A stretch of 64,000 bases of DNA from Castellaniella sp049650445. Its GTDB lineage: Bacteria > Pseudomonadota > Gammaproteobacteria > Burkholderiales > Burkholderiaceae_B. Location of the stretch: assembly GCF_049650445.1 (NCBI RefSeq), contig NZ_JBASAD010000027.1:1-64000 (forward strand), read 5' to 3'. Shown piece by piece: positions 14,617 to 22,876 of this stretch. The notes beneath the pieces were generated by a model, which was not told the DNA's origin, made no database searches, and saw only the letters and a list, made by a program, of their open reading frames with translations. Numbering within the stretch: the first letter of the stretch is position 1; each line of letters starts with the position of its first letter. Both the position numbers and the translations under genes were made by a program.

Positions 14617-17082
14617 GTGATCAAAAACATCGTCAAGCGCGACGGGCGCATCGAACCCTATATCCCCAGCAAGCTCAACGGCTGGGGACGCTGGGCCGCC
14701 GCCAATCTGGGCCAGAAGGTCGACTGGAGCAGCATCGTCCTGCAAGCCGTCAGCACCATGCCCGAAACGGTGTCGACCGCCGATCTGCAGGAAAAACTGA
14801 TCCAGAACTGCCTGGACAAGGACACCTGGTCCTACTACCTGATGGCCGGCCGGCTGTACGCGTCCCACCTGCACAAGATCATCCACGGCCCGGGCATCCC
14901 CACCGTCAAGGCGCTGCACGAGCGCATGATCGCCGACGGGGTGATGGTGCGCATGCACTACTCCGACGCCGAGTACGCCGAGATCGAGTCCTTCATCAAC
15001 CACGAGCAGGACTACGACACGCCGCACTTCTCGCTGCACTACATCCGCAAGAAATACAGCCTGCAGAACCGCGTCACCCGCCAGGAATACGAAACCCAGC
15101 AGTTCGTCTACATGCGCATGGCCATGGCCTTGTCGGAAAACGAGCCTGCCGAGCGCCGGATCGACCTGGTGCGGCGCTTCTACACCGAATTCTCCGCCAA
15201 GCGGATCTCGGCGCCCACGCCCAACTACGTCAACCTGGGCACCAAACTGCGCGGCTTTGCTTCGTGCTGCCTGTACGTGGTGGACGACAACGAAGCGTCC
15301 CTGGCCATCGGCGACCACATCGCCTACCGCATGACGGCGGCATCGGCCGGCATCGGCAGCCACCTGATCACCCGCAGCAAGGGCGATCCGGTGCGTGGCG
15401 GCCTGATCCAGCACCAGGGCAAGCTGCCCTACCTGGCCTCCCTGGGCAAGGCGGTCCACGCCAACATGCAGGCCGGACGCGGCGGCGCCTGCACCACCTA
15501 CTATTCCGGCTTCGACCCCGAAGCCGAGGTCATCGCCTACCTGCGCAACCCGCGCAGCACCGAGGACCGCAAGAACCGCGACCTGCACTACGCGCTGGTC
15601 ACCAATAAACTGTTCGCCGAAAAGGCCGCCCGCAACGAGGAAGCCTTCTCGTTCAACGTACGCACCGCGCCTGAGCTCACCCGGCTGTTCTTCGGCCCCG
15701 ACTCGGCCGCCTTCAAGCGCGAATACGAACGCCTGGAGCGCGACCCGTCCTTCAAGAAGGAAACCTTCAAGCCGCGCGACCTGATCCTGACCTCGCTGAA
15801 CGAGGCGCTGGAAACCGGCGTGGCCTACCTGGCCAACATCGACGAGATGAACCGCCACACGCCCTTCAAGGAACCCATCCACTCCAGCAATCTGTGCCTG
15901 GAAATCAGCGAGCCCAACCGTCCCTACCAGGACATGCAGGACCTGTATTCCAACCAGGAAGTGGGCCTGATCACGGTCGAACTGGCCGACGGCACGACGC
16001 AGTCCTTCAATTTCAACGCCGCGCTGACCGTCGCGGTCGCCGACTCCACCCTGCCGCGCGTCATCTTCGCGGGCGAGCTGAAGGCGGGCGACGACATCCT
16101 GTCCGACGAACCGGGCAAGGGCGGCCGGGTCACCCGCGTGGTCGAGATCCACGAAGAGCCCGAAATTGCCCTGTGCTCTCTGGGGGCCATCGCCTATGAC
16201 GCCATCGGCGAGGCCGATGACGAGACCTACCAGGAAGCGATGTACCTGACGTTGAAGATGATCGATTACTGCATCCTCAACTCGCACTACGTGCTGCCCC
16301 ACGTGGCCGTGACCGCCAAGGCGCGCATGAACGCCGGCGTGGGCCTGATGGGCGTGGCCACCCACATGGCCCGCAAGGGTCTGCGCTACGACACCGCCGA
16401 GGGCCGCGAAGAACTGCACCGCATCGCCGAACGTCACATGTACCACGCCATCCGGGCCTCGCTGCGCATCAGCAAGGAACGCGGCGTCGCGCCCTGGATG
16501 CACAAGACCCGCTGGCCCGACGGCTGGCTGCCGATCGACACCTACAACCGCAACGTCGACGAACTGGGCGACTTCCAGAACCGCTACGACTGGGAAGCCC
16601 TGCGCACCGAAATCATGCAGAACGGCGGCATCGGCCATTCCTGCCTGGTCGCGTACATGCCGGGCGAATCGTCCTCCAAGGCGCTGGGCAAGCCCAATTC
16701 GCTCTATCCCGTGCGTGACATCACGCTGAACAAGACCGACGGGTCGGTCACGATCCGCTGGGCCGCGCCCGACAGCGACAACCCGTCCTACTTCTACCAG
16801 TCGGCCTGGGATATTTCCGAAGTCGACATGATCAAGGCCTACGCGGTGTTCCAGAAGTTCACCGACCAGGGGATCTCGGCCGACCTGTGGCGCCGCATCA
16901 AGGACGACGACAAGGTCTCCAGCCGGGAACTGCTGACCCACTACTTCGCCATGGTGAAGTACGGCATGAAGACCCGTTACTACTACAACTCGAACGTGGC
17001 GTCGGACAAGACGCTGGACAACGCCGGCAGTATCCACGACCACATCGAGGACAAGATCGTCTGCGAAAGCTGCACCATGTAA
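14617..17082 (+). CDS. nrdA: Ribonucleoside-diphosphate reductase alpha subunit, class Ia type, with internal insertion
   Basis: Catalytic subunit making dNDPs from NDPs. The 821-aa protein starts with an ATP-cone-like domain (about 3-95), then the barrel. Catalytic residues by alignment to E. coli NrdA: Cys217 (FASCC), Asn425-Cys427-Glu429 (SSNLCLEIS), Cys520 (EIALCSLGA), radical tyrosines 788-789 (KTRYYYN), and a C-terminal shuttle pair Cys816/Cys819 (CESC; the E. coli pair is two residues further apart). Cys427 and Cys520 are 93 residues apart against 23 in E. coli, because an extra segment of about 70 residues (roughly 444-512) is present. Start GTG with AGGA nine bases upstream. First gene of nrdA-nrdB-nrdH, behind two NrdR boxes. 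The short Cys spacing recalls phage-type enzymes. Confidence 0.93.
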   Translation: MIKNIVKRDGRIEPYIPSKLNGWGRWAAANLGQKVDWSSIVLQAVSTMPETVSTADLQEKLIQNCLDKDTWSYYLMAGRLYASHLHKIIHGPGIPTVKALHERMIADGVMVRMHYSDAEYAEIESFINHEQDYDTPHFSLHYIRKKYSLQNRVTRQEYETQQFVYMRMAMALSENEPAERRIDLVRRFYTEFSAKRISAPTPNYVNLGTKLRGFASCCLYVVDDNEASLAIGDHIAYRMTAASAGIGSHLITRSKGDPVRGGLIQHQGKLPYLASLGKAVHANMQAGRGGACTTYYSGFDPEAEVIAYLRNPRSTEDRKNRDLHYALVTNKLFAEKAARNEEAFSFNVRTAPELTRLFFGPDSAAFKREYERLERDPSFKKETFKPRDLILTSLNEALETGVAYLANIDEMNRHTPFKEPIHSSNLCLEISEPNRPYQDMQDLYSNQEVGLITVELADGTTQSFNFNAALTVAVADSTLPRVIFAGELKAGDDILSDEPGKGGRVTRVVEIHEEPEIALCSLGAIAYDAIGEADDETYQEAMYLTLKMIDYCILNSHYVLPHVAVTAKARMNAGVGLMGVATHMARKGLRYDTAEGREELHRIAERHMYHAIRASLRISKERGVAPWMHKTRWPDGWLPIDTYNRNVDELGDFQNRYDWEALRTEIMQNGGIGHSCLVAYMPGESSSKALGKPNSLYPVRDITLNKTDGSVTIRWAAPDSDNPSYFYQSAWDISEVDMIKAYAVFQKFTDQGISADLWRRIKDDDKVSSRELLTHYFAMVKYGMKTRYYYNSNVASDKTLDNAGSIHDHIEDKIVCESCTM

Positions 17083-17224
17083 GGCTGCAGGCCCCACCAG
17101 GCCCGCTACCGGTCCGTTTCAAGCCCGCTGACCCGGGCTGTTGACCGCTACACCTCGTTGACATGCATCCCCGGCCCCGGACCCCTGTTCCGGGGTCTTC
17201 GACCGCCTACGGCACGAACCGAAA

Positions 17225-18340
17225 ATGACCCAAACTCTGCCCACCAAGATCTTCAACACCGAAAAGTCCGACTACGCCTTCCCGGAAATCATTCTGGGCC
17301 AGGACCTGGGCCTGTTCGACACGATCAACAAGTTCTATCCCGAAATCTGGAAGCTCTACAAGACGCTGAAGAACCAGGACTGGGACGAGAACGAGTTCGA
17401 CTACTCGACCTGCAACGTGCAGTTCAAGACCTGCGACCGTCACACCTACGACATGATGGTCAAGACCCTGGCCTGGCAATGGGAGGCCGACAGCGTCGCC
17501 TCGCGCTCCATCGCCGCCGTGCTGGCCCCGGTCTGCACCAGCAGCGAAGCCTGGTCCGGCTGGGTGGAAATCACCAAGAACGAGATCGTCCACGCCGCCA
17601 CCTATTCCGAAATCGTCCGCAACAGCTTCGACAACCCGGACGACATCCTCAACGAGATCCTGTCGGTCAAGGAGGCCATGAGCCGCCTGCACGTGGTCAG
17701 CGCAGTCTTCAACCAGGCCTTCGAAGTCAGCTATGACTACGCCCGCGGCCAGCGCGAGAACGATCAGGAAACCTATAACGCCATCTACCTGTTCATCGTC
17801 GCGCTCCTGTGCATGGAACGCATCCAGTTCCTGGCCTCGTTCGCCGTCACCTTCGGCATCTGCGATGGCACGGGCCTGTTCCAGCCCATCGGCAAGGCGG
17901 TCCAGAAGATCGCCCAGGACGAATTCGAAGTCCACGTCCAGTACGGCAAGGAAGTCCTGCGCGCAATGTTCAAGACCGAGCGCGGCCGGACTGCCTTTGA
18001 ACAGTGCCGTGGCAAGATCGTCCAGATCCTCGACGAAGTCACCGCCAGCGAGGTCGAATGGACCGACTACGCCTTCTCCGAAGGCCGCGAGCTGACCGGC
18101 GTCACCTGCCAGATGATGAAGGACTGGGTCCATTACAGCGCCACCGACGTGGCCCGGTTCTTCAGCGTCCAGGACGACGTCAACTTCCCGATCGTCACCG
18201 AGAATCCCCTGAAATACATGGAAAGCTGGCTGAACATGGGCAAGGTCCAGGCCTCCAACCAGGAAGAAGACACGGCCCAGTACAAGGTCGGCGTGATGAA
18301 GCGCGACGACGAGAACGAAGTGTTCGACGTAGATTTCTGA
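17225..18340 (+). CDS. nrdB: Ribonucleoside-diphosphate reductase beta subunit
   Basis: Radical-generating subunit that houses the di-iron tyrosyl cofactor for NrdA. The 371-aa protein shows the ligand pattern NEIVHAATYSEI: Glu, His three residues on, and the radical Tyr four further, exactly the E115/H118/Y122 spacing of E. coli NrdB. Later ligands appear in CMERIQFLASF and DEFEVHVQY. The radical Tyr means a class Ia or Ib cofactor rather than the Tyr-less Ic type. The C-terminus ends in acidic/aromatic residues (ENEVFDVDF), the usual tail that docks to NrdA. It follows nrdA after 142 bp and precedes nrdH by 46 bp. Confidence 0.94.
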   Translation: MTQTLPTKIFNTEKSDYAFPEIILGQDLGLFDTINKFYPEIWKLYKTLKNQDWDENEFDYSTCNVQFKTCDRHTYDMMVKTLAWQWEADSVASRSIAAVLAPVCTSSEAWSGWVEITKNEIVHAATYSEIVRNSFDNPDDILNEILSVKEAMSRLHVVSAVFNQAFEVSYDYARGQRENDQETYNAIYLFIVALLCMERIQFLASFAVTFGICDGTGLFQPIGKAVQKIAQDEFEVHVQYGKEVLRAMFKTERGRTAFEQCRGKIVQILDEVTASEVEWTDYAFSEGRELTGVTCQMMKDWVHYSATDVARFFSVQDDVNFPIVTENPLKYMESWLNMGKVQASNQEEDTAQYKVGVMKRDDENEVFDVDF

Positions 18341-18386
18341 ACCCGCATCCCCTGATAAAACCTCTATCGACAAAAAAGGATCCGCT

Positions 18387-18617
18387 ATGTCCATCACCGT
18401 CTATTCGAAGCCCAACTGCCCGCAATGCGACCTCACCAAGCGCGACATGGACATTCTGGGCATCGAGTACGAAATCGTGGACCTGACCCAGCGCCAGGAC
18501 CAACTCGAACGCCTGATCGGCCTGGGCCACCGCAGCGCGCCCGTGGTCGAGACCGCACGCGAAACCTGGTCGGGCTACGACCAGGAAAAGATCAAGGGTC
18601 TGGTGTCTTACGCCTGA
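18387..18617 (+). CDS. nrdH: NrdH-type glutaredoxin-like redoxin
   Basis: Small cytoplasmic dithiol protein of 76 aa, a likely electron donor for the reductase encoded upstream. The redox motif is CPQC at residues 11-14; family members usually have CVQC or CMQC. Other hallmarks are present: the start MSITVYSKPNCPQC, the RSAPVV cis-Pro loop and the WSGY segment near the C-terminus typical of NrdH (WSGF), followed by DQEKI. NrdH normally serves class Ib NrdEF; here it is tied to NrdAB by position, 46 bp after nrdB with GGA before the ATG. A terminator follows. Confidence 0.9.
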   Translation: MSITVYSKPNCPQCDLTKRDMDILGIEYEIVDLTQRQDQLERLIGLGHRSAPVVETARETWSGYDQEKIKGLVSYA

Positions 18618-18661
18618 ACGGACGGCGGGCCGCGACTACCGGCCCACCGTGCACCACCCGG

Positions 18662-18692
18662 CCCCGTCCTCAAGGACGGGGTTTGTGTTTTT
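18662..18692 (+). terminator. Rho-independent terminator of nrdABH
   Basis: Stem CCCCGTCC / GGACGGGG with TCAA tetraloop, followed by TTTGTGTTTTT. It ends where the convergent phnX-like gene stops, so it terminates the nrd message from the left. Confidence 0.9.
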
Positions 18693-19528
18693 CAAGGCCG
18701 CTCGCCGCATCCCCGCCGCACTTCGATGCGCTCGAGGGCGGCCGGCAGGTCGGCCACGGTGCGGATCACCTCGTGTGCGCCGGCCGCGCGCAGTTTGTCC
18801 TCGGCCGGGCCGCAGCGGGCGTCCCGCTCGTCCGGCGTCAGCATGGACCATTCCTCCCAGCTCAGGCCGACCTCGTTGCCGGAGGCTGACAGGCCCACCG
18901 TCCACATGCCGGCGGACAGGCCCTCGGCAATGCCCGGCACCGTGTCGTCCACCTTGACGCAGGCCGCCACGTCGCGGCTGCCCAGTTCGATCATATTGGC
19001 CAAGGCCATCCAGGGGCCGGGCCGGCCGCCGGCCTTCAGGTCGTCCGAGGCGATCACGCAATCCGGCGCATAGCCGGCCGCCGCCGCCATCGGCACCAGC
19101 GCATCCATCACCACGCGAGGATAGCCGGAGCACGAGCCAATGCGGATCCCGCGTCCGCGCAGGGTTTCCACCGCTCGCAGGGCGCCCGGGATCAGGGCTG
19201 AATAGCGGCCGACGCGCGCCACCTGCAACGGCATGAAGGTCTGGTACACCGTATCCACGTCCTCGCGGCTCATGTCGCGCCCATGACGCTCGCGCCAGCG
19301 GGCGGCGATCGCCGGTATCCGGCCCAGCGCCTGGATGTGATCCCATTTGGCCAGTCCCATGGGGCCACGCGCCTCGTCCAGGGTGATCGCCACGCCCGCC
19401 TCGGCAAAGGCATCGACCAGGACCTGGGTCGGCGCGAAGGAGCCGAAATCGACGATGGTGCCGGCCCAGTCGAAAATCACGGTATCGAGGGCGCCGGCGG
19501 GCCGGCGGGTCGAGGAGAAGTCGTTCAT
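18692..19528 (-). CDS. phnX: PhnX-like phosphonoacetaldehyde hydrolase (HAD superfamily)
   Basis: HAD-family enzyme that by homology cleaves phosphonoacetaldehyde to acetaldehyde and phosphate through a Lys Schiff base and an Asp nucleophile. With the start used here (278 aa), the Asp is residue 20 (IFDWAGTIVDFGS), Ala22 follows, and the Schiff-base Lys is 61 (MGLAKWDHI); the 41-residue separation equals D12-K53 of the Bacillus cereus enzyme. GRPGPWM and DDTVPGIAEG match further family motifs. The ATG at 19528 has AAGG at a good distance; an in-frame ATG at 19546 lacks one. Last gene of the leftward gntR-uxaA-like group. No phnW transaminase is near, so the source of substrate is unclear. Confidence 0.85.
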   Translation of the reverse strand: MNDFSSTRRPAGALDTVIFDWAGTIVDFGSFAPTQVLVDAFAEAGVAITLDEARGPMGLAKWDHIQALGRIPAIAARWRERHGRDMSREDVDTVYQTFMPLQVARVGRYSALIPGALRAVETLRGRGIRIGSCSGYPRVVMDALVPMAAAAGYAPDCVIASDDLKAGGRPGPWMALANMIELGSRDVAACVKVDDTVPGIAEGLSAGMWTVGLSASGNEVGLSWEEWSMLTPDERDARCGPAEDKLRAAGAHEVIRTVADLPAALERIEVRRGCGERP

Positions 19529-19542
19529 GGAAAGCCTTGCGG

Positions 19543-19682
19543 TCATGATTGATAGAAGGGTTCTTCCAGCCAGGCCAGTTCGGCCAGCACGGCCCGGACG
19601 GCTTCATCAAAACGATATCGGGCGCAACGCCGTCGAACAGGACCGGCGCATGAAGGCCCGGGGGCCGCCCGCCCCCGGAGCA
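19543..19682 (-). pseudogene. Possible gene remnant between the UxaA-like and PhnX-like genes
   Basis: The spacer after the dehydratase stop reads as protein-like in two frames that join near 19612: APVLFDGVAPDIV in one, then FDEAVRAVLAELAWLEEPF and a TGA at 19543 in the next. This looks like the frameshifted end of a lost gene, but I cannot identify it and a chance reading in GC-rich DNA is possible. A GC-rich inverted repeat (CCGGGGGC/GCCCCCGG, 19658-19678, no T-tract) lies at its upstream end. Confidence 0.3.
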
Positions 19683-21203
19683 TCAGACCGTGGCCCCGAT
19701 CTGCCAGGGCGCGAACTCGTTCTGGCCGTACCCGTAGAGTTCGCTCTTGGTGCGCGTGCCGGAGGCGGCTTCCAGGATCAGGCGGTAGATCTTCTCGCCC
19801 AGCCCGTCGATCGTGTCCTGTCCGGTGACGATCGTCCCGCAATTCAGGTCGATGTCCTCGCTCTGCCGCTCCCAACAGGCATTGTTGGTGCTGAGCTTGA
19901 GCGAAGGCGCCGGCATGCAGCCGTAGGCCGACCCCCGGCCGGTCGTGAAACAGATCAGGTTGGCACCCGAAGCCACCTGCCCGGTAGCCGATACCGGATC
20001 GAAGCCCGGCGAATCCATGAAGACGAGCCCCTGGGTGCGGACCGGCTCGGCGTAGCACAGCACGTCGTTCAGGTTCGTCGTCCCCGCCTTGGCCACCGCA
20101 CCCAGGGATTTTTCCAGGATGGTCGTCAGCCCGCCCGCCTTGTTGCCCGCCGACGGATTGTTGTTCATCTCGGCATGGTTGCGCGCGCAATAGTCTTGCC
20201 ACCACTCGATGCGCGCGACCAGCTTTGCGCCGACCTCGGGACTGACGGCCCGCTGGGTCAACAGGTGCTCGGCGCCGTAAATTTCCGGGGTTTCGGACAG
20301 GATGGCCGTGCCTCCGGCCCCCACCAGCCGGTCCACCGCAGCCCCCAGGGCCGGATTGGCCGTGATGCCCGAATAGCCGTCCGAACCGCCGCACTGCAGG
20401 CCGATCACCAGATGCGCGGCGGACACGGGCTCCCGCTGGACCGCGTTGGCGGCCGGCAGCATCTCGCGCACCTTGGCGATGCCCTGCGCCACGGCCTTGC
20501 CGGTGCCGCCGGCATCCTGGATGGAATAGGTATGCAATTGCGGGCCTTCATGCAATGCACCCGCCGTCATCACGCCGGAAATCTGGTTGGTCTCACAGCC
20601 CAGCCCGATCAGCAGGATGGAATGGAAATTGGCATGCCGCGCATAGCCGGCCAGGGTCCGGCGCAGGGTGTCGATGGCCTCGCCCTGCGAAGCCATGCCG
20701 CATCCCGTGGTATGCGTCAGCGCGACGACGCCGTCCACCTGGGGGTAGTCCTCCAGGGCCGCCGGATTGATGTCCCGGCGGAAATGATCGGCCACGGCCC
20801 GCGCCACGGTGGCGGAACAGTTCACCGTGGTCAGGATGCCGATGTAATTGCGCGTGGCCACCCGGCCGTCGGGGCGGCGCAAGCCCATGAACACATCCCG
20901 CTGCGGATCGACCGGCCAGTCCTTTTTCCGCCGGCAGAATTCATATTCGCGATGCAGATCGGCCATGTGCAGGTTATGGACGTGCACGTGCTGCCCGGCT
21001 TCGATATCACAACTGGCCATGCCGATGACCTGACCGTACCGGTAGACGGGGCTGCCGGCGGGGATGGCCCGCGCGGCCAGTTTGTGCCCGGCGGGCACCA
21101 GCCCCCGGACCTCGACATCCTGGGCCCGGTCGCCGGGCATGAGCTGCTCGGTGGCGATCAGGACGTTGTCCGCCTCGTTCAGACGGATGACATTTTTCTG
21201 CAT
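19683..21203 (-). CDS. UxaA/GarD-family sugar-acid dehydratase
   Basis: Iron-dependent dehydratase of the altronate/galactarate family, 506 aa, forming a 2-keto-3-deoxy acid from an aldonate or aldarate in the cytoplasm. An N-terminal SAF domain (about 1-90) has a GQVIGMASCDIEAGQHVHVHN segment. The catalytic body contains conserved Cys/His-rich motifs: THTTGCGMAS, GLGCETNQIS, GLQCGGSDGYSGITANPA and TTGRGSAYGCMPAPSLKLSTN. Length lies between UxaA and GarD, so I do not choose between altronate, galactarate or another acid. Cotranscribed with the GntR gene upstream and the PhnX-like gene downstream. Confidence 0.85.
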   Translation of the reverse strand: MQKNVIRLNEADNVLIATEQLMPGDRAQDVEVRGLVPAGHKLAARAIPAGSPVYRYGQVIGMASCDIEAGQHVHVHNLHMADLHREYEFCRRKKDWPVDPQRDVFMGLRRPDGRVATRNYIGILTTVNCSATVARAVADHFRRDINPAALEDYPQVDGVVALTHTTGCGMASQGEAIDTLRRTLAGYARHANFHSILLIGLGCETNQISGVMTAGALHEGPQLHTYSIQDAGGTGKAVAQGIAKVREMLPAANAVQREPVSAAHLVIGLQCGGSDGYSGITANPALGAAVDRLVGAGGTAILSETPEIYGAEHLLTQRAVSPEVGAKLVARIEWWQDYCARNHAEMNNNPSAGNKAGGLTTILEKSLGAVAKAGTTNLNDVLCYAEPVRTQGLVFMDSPGFDPVSATGQVASGANLICFTTGRGSAYGCMPAPSLKLSTNNACWERQSEDIDLNCGTIVTGQDTIDGLGEKIYRLILEAASGTRTKSELYGYGQNEFAPWQIGATV

Positions 21204-21224
21204 AAGGGCCTCGCGGAAACAAGA

Positions 21225-21247
21225 GGCCGGGCATCACAGGCCCGGCC
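21225..21247 (-). other. Intercistronic hairpin between gntR and the UxaA-like gene
   Basis: Perfect 8-bp inverted repeat GGCCGGGC/GCCCGGCC with a seven-base loop, in the 56-bp gap. It has no T-tract, so it is more likely to modulate the operon (partial termination or mRNA stability) than to end it. Confidence 0.45.
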
Positions 21248-21259
21248 AGGACGACAGGG

Positions 21260-22015
21260 TCAGCCGATCATGGCCATCAGGCGGGCATGTGCCCGCACCA
21301 GATGCCGGTACATGGCGGCCTGGGCCTGGAGCGGGTCGCCGGCCGCCACGGCCTCGTAGATTTCCTGGTGTTCGCCGACGGCATCCAGCCAGACCGATTC
21401 GTTGTCGAACAGCCGATGCATGGAGCCGCCGATCGGGGTGTAGCGCTGGTCGAAGAGCTCTTCGAGCGTCTGGATCAGCAGGCGATTGCGGGTGGTCGAA
21501 GACAAGGTGACATGGAACAGGCGGTCGGCATTTGCCAGCGGCTCGTCCCCGGTGCGATCGCGCGTGCCGACCGCGCGGCGCATGGCCTCGACACTGGCGC
21601 CGAGCGTCTTGAGCTGCTCGCGGGTGATGAAACGCGCCGCGTGGGCGGCCACCCCGCCCTCCAGGAAATACCGGAGCTGGTTCACGTCCTGCGGACTATG
21701 GCCCATCGGCGAGACATCGTGATCGACATCCGCCGCCGGCGCGTCGGCGTCATCCTCTGCGGCGCCGGCCTGTTTCAGGTAAATGCCCGATCCGACCCGG
21801 ATCTCGATCTCGCCCCGCAGTTCCAGCACGATCAGAGCCTCGCGCAGGCTGGGCCGGGAAATCTTGAGCTGCTGCGCGAGTTCGCGCTCCGAAGGCAGCC
21901 GCGCGCCCCCCGTGATGCCCATCCGGCGGATCTCGCGACGCAAGGCATCCGCCACCTGCATGTAGCCGCGCGTGCGATCCACGACATGAATCAAACCATC
22001 CGCCGCCTTTTCCAT
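21260..22015 (-). CDS. GntR-family regulator (FadR/FCD subfamily)
   Basis: DNA-binding repressor or activator of 251 aa. Winged HTH at about 15-80 with the LPSERELAQQLKISRPSLREAL signature, followed by an all-helical FCD ligand domain with conserved His residues (FHVTLSS, GEHQEIYEAV). FCD regulators typically bind sugar acids, lactate or acyl compounds. The ATG is preceded by GGGAGG. It leads the UxaA-phnX group and is divergent from a transporter operon; three near-identical candidate operators occur around that operon, and I infer this protein binds them. Confidence 0.9.
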   Translation of the reverse strand: MEKAADGLIHVVDRTRGYMQVADALRREIRRMGITGGARLPSERELAQQLKISRPSLREALIVLELRGEIEIRVGSGIYLKQAGAAEDDADAPAADVDHDVSPMGHSPQDVNQLRYFLEGGVAAHAARFITREQLKTLGASVEAMRRAVGTRDRTGDEPLANADRLFHVTLSSTTRNRLLIQTLEELFDQRYTPIGGSMHRLFDNESVWLDAVGEHQEIYEAVAAGDPLQAQAAMYRHLVRAHARLMAMIG

Positions 22016-22061
22016 GGAGCCTCCCGTTGCCCGGCAAAGTCCGCCGATGGCTTATTTTATC

Positions 22062-22076
22062 TGGTCTGACCGGTCA
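22062..22076. promoter_or_regulatory. Candidate GntR operator, site 1
   Basis: TGGTCTGACCGGTCA: a GGT-N3-ACC core of the type used by FadR-subfamily GntR proteins, in the divergent spacer 47 bp upstream of the gntR start. Confidence 0.6.
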
Positions 22077-22101
22077 TACAAAAATCAGGGAAATCCATAA
22101 C

Positions 22102-22116
22102 TGGTTTTACCGGTCA
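22102..22116. promoter_or_regulatory. Candidate GntR operator, site 2
   Basis: TGGTTTTACCGGTCA matches site 1 at 13 of 15 bases and starts exactly 40 bp after it, placing both on one DNA face. It lies about 70 bp before the first permease start. Confidence 0.6.
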
Positions 22117-22183
22117 GTCCTTTTAGACTATTCACAGCCATGAAACCCTTCCACGACCGCCTGCCGGTCAGCGAGGCCCGAGC

Positions 22184-22867
22184 ATGACCTATCAATTCGA
22201 TTTCGGCGCGGTGCTGCAATACTGGCCCCTGTTTCTCCAGGGCGCCGAGACCACGCTCGTAATGTCATTCTGGTCCACCCTGGCGGGGTTCGTCATGGGC
22301 GTGGGCTGCGCCATCGCCCGCAGCTCCGGCGGACCGCTGCTGCGGCGGATCGTGGGCGGCTACGTCGAAGTCATCCGCAACACGCCGCTCATCATCCAGA
22401 GCTATTTCCTGATTTTCGGCCTGTCCAGCGTCGGCCTGACCCTGTCGATCCTGACCGGCGCCATCCTGGCCCTGATCATCAACATCACGGCCTATACCTG
22501 TGAAATCGTGCGCGCCGGCATCGAATCCGTCCCGCGCAGCCAGCGCGAAGCCGGCGAATGCCTGGGCCTGTCCCCCCTCCAGGTCTACTGGCACATCATC
22601 CTCGTGCCGGCACTGGAGCGCGTCTACCCCGCCCTGACCAGCCAGTTCGTGCTGCTGATGCTCGTGACCAGCCTGCTGTCGGCCGTGGGTACGGAAGACC
22701 TGTTCGGCATTTCGGGGAACATCCAGGCGCTCACCTTCCGCAACTTCGAGGTCTTCCTCGTGCTGTGGGTGGTGTACCTGGCCATGTCGGCGCTGGTGCG
22801 TGGCGCCTTCGCGCTGGTCGGCAAATTCATGTTCGTGCGCAAGCGCAAACTCGGCACCCTGCTCTGA
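22184..22867 (+). CDS. ABC transporter permease, polar-amino-acid type (system 1)
   Basis: Inner-membrane subunit of 227 aa with about five helices and the EAA loop REAGECLGLSPLQVYWHIILVPAL that contacts the ATPase. The N-terminal helix pattern and VIRNTPLIIQSYF segment are typical of HisM/GlnP-type permeases. It forms a heterodimer with the next gene (10-bp gap). First gene of the rightward operon permease-permease-ATPase-binding protein-fucD-like enzyme. Family membership suggests amino acids, but the partner binding protein and enzyme point to a sugar acid. Confidence 0.9.
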   Translation: MTYQFDFGAVLQYWPLFLQGAETTLVMSFWSTLAGFVMGVGCAIARSSGGPLLRRIVGGYVEVIRNTPLIIQSYFLIFGLSSVGLTLSILTGAILALIINITAYTCEIVRAGIESVPRSQREAGECLGLSPLQVYWHIILVPALERVYPALTSQFVLLMLVTSLLSAVGTEDLFGISGNIQALTFRNFEVFLVLWVVYLAMSALVRGAFALVGKFMFVRKRKLGTLL

Positions 22868-22876
22868 GGCCCCGCC

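Noticed and set aside
15946..16152. Insertion in NrdA as an intein
   Set aside because: Only about 70 residues, with no N-terminal Cys/Ser splice block, no C-terminal His-Asn before Cys, and no endonuclease motifs.
14587..17097. Long open frame of 836 codons on the minus strand opposite nrdA
   Set aside because: Codons are the antisense image of a conserved gene; the translation is Val/Gly/His/Gln-rich with no recognisable domain. Typical GC-rich shadow.
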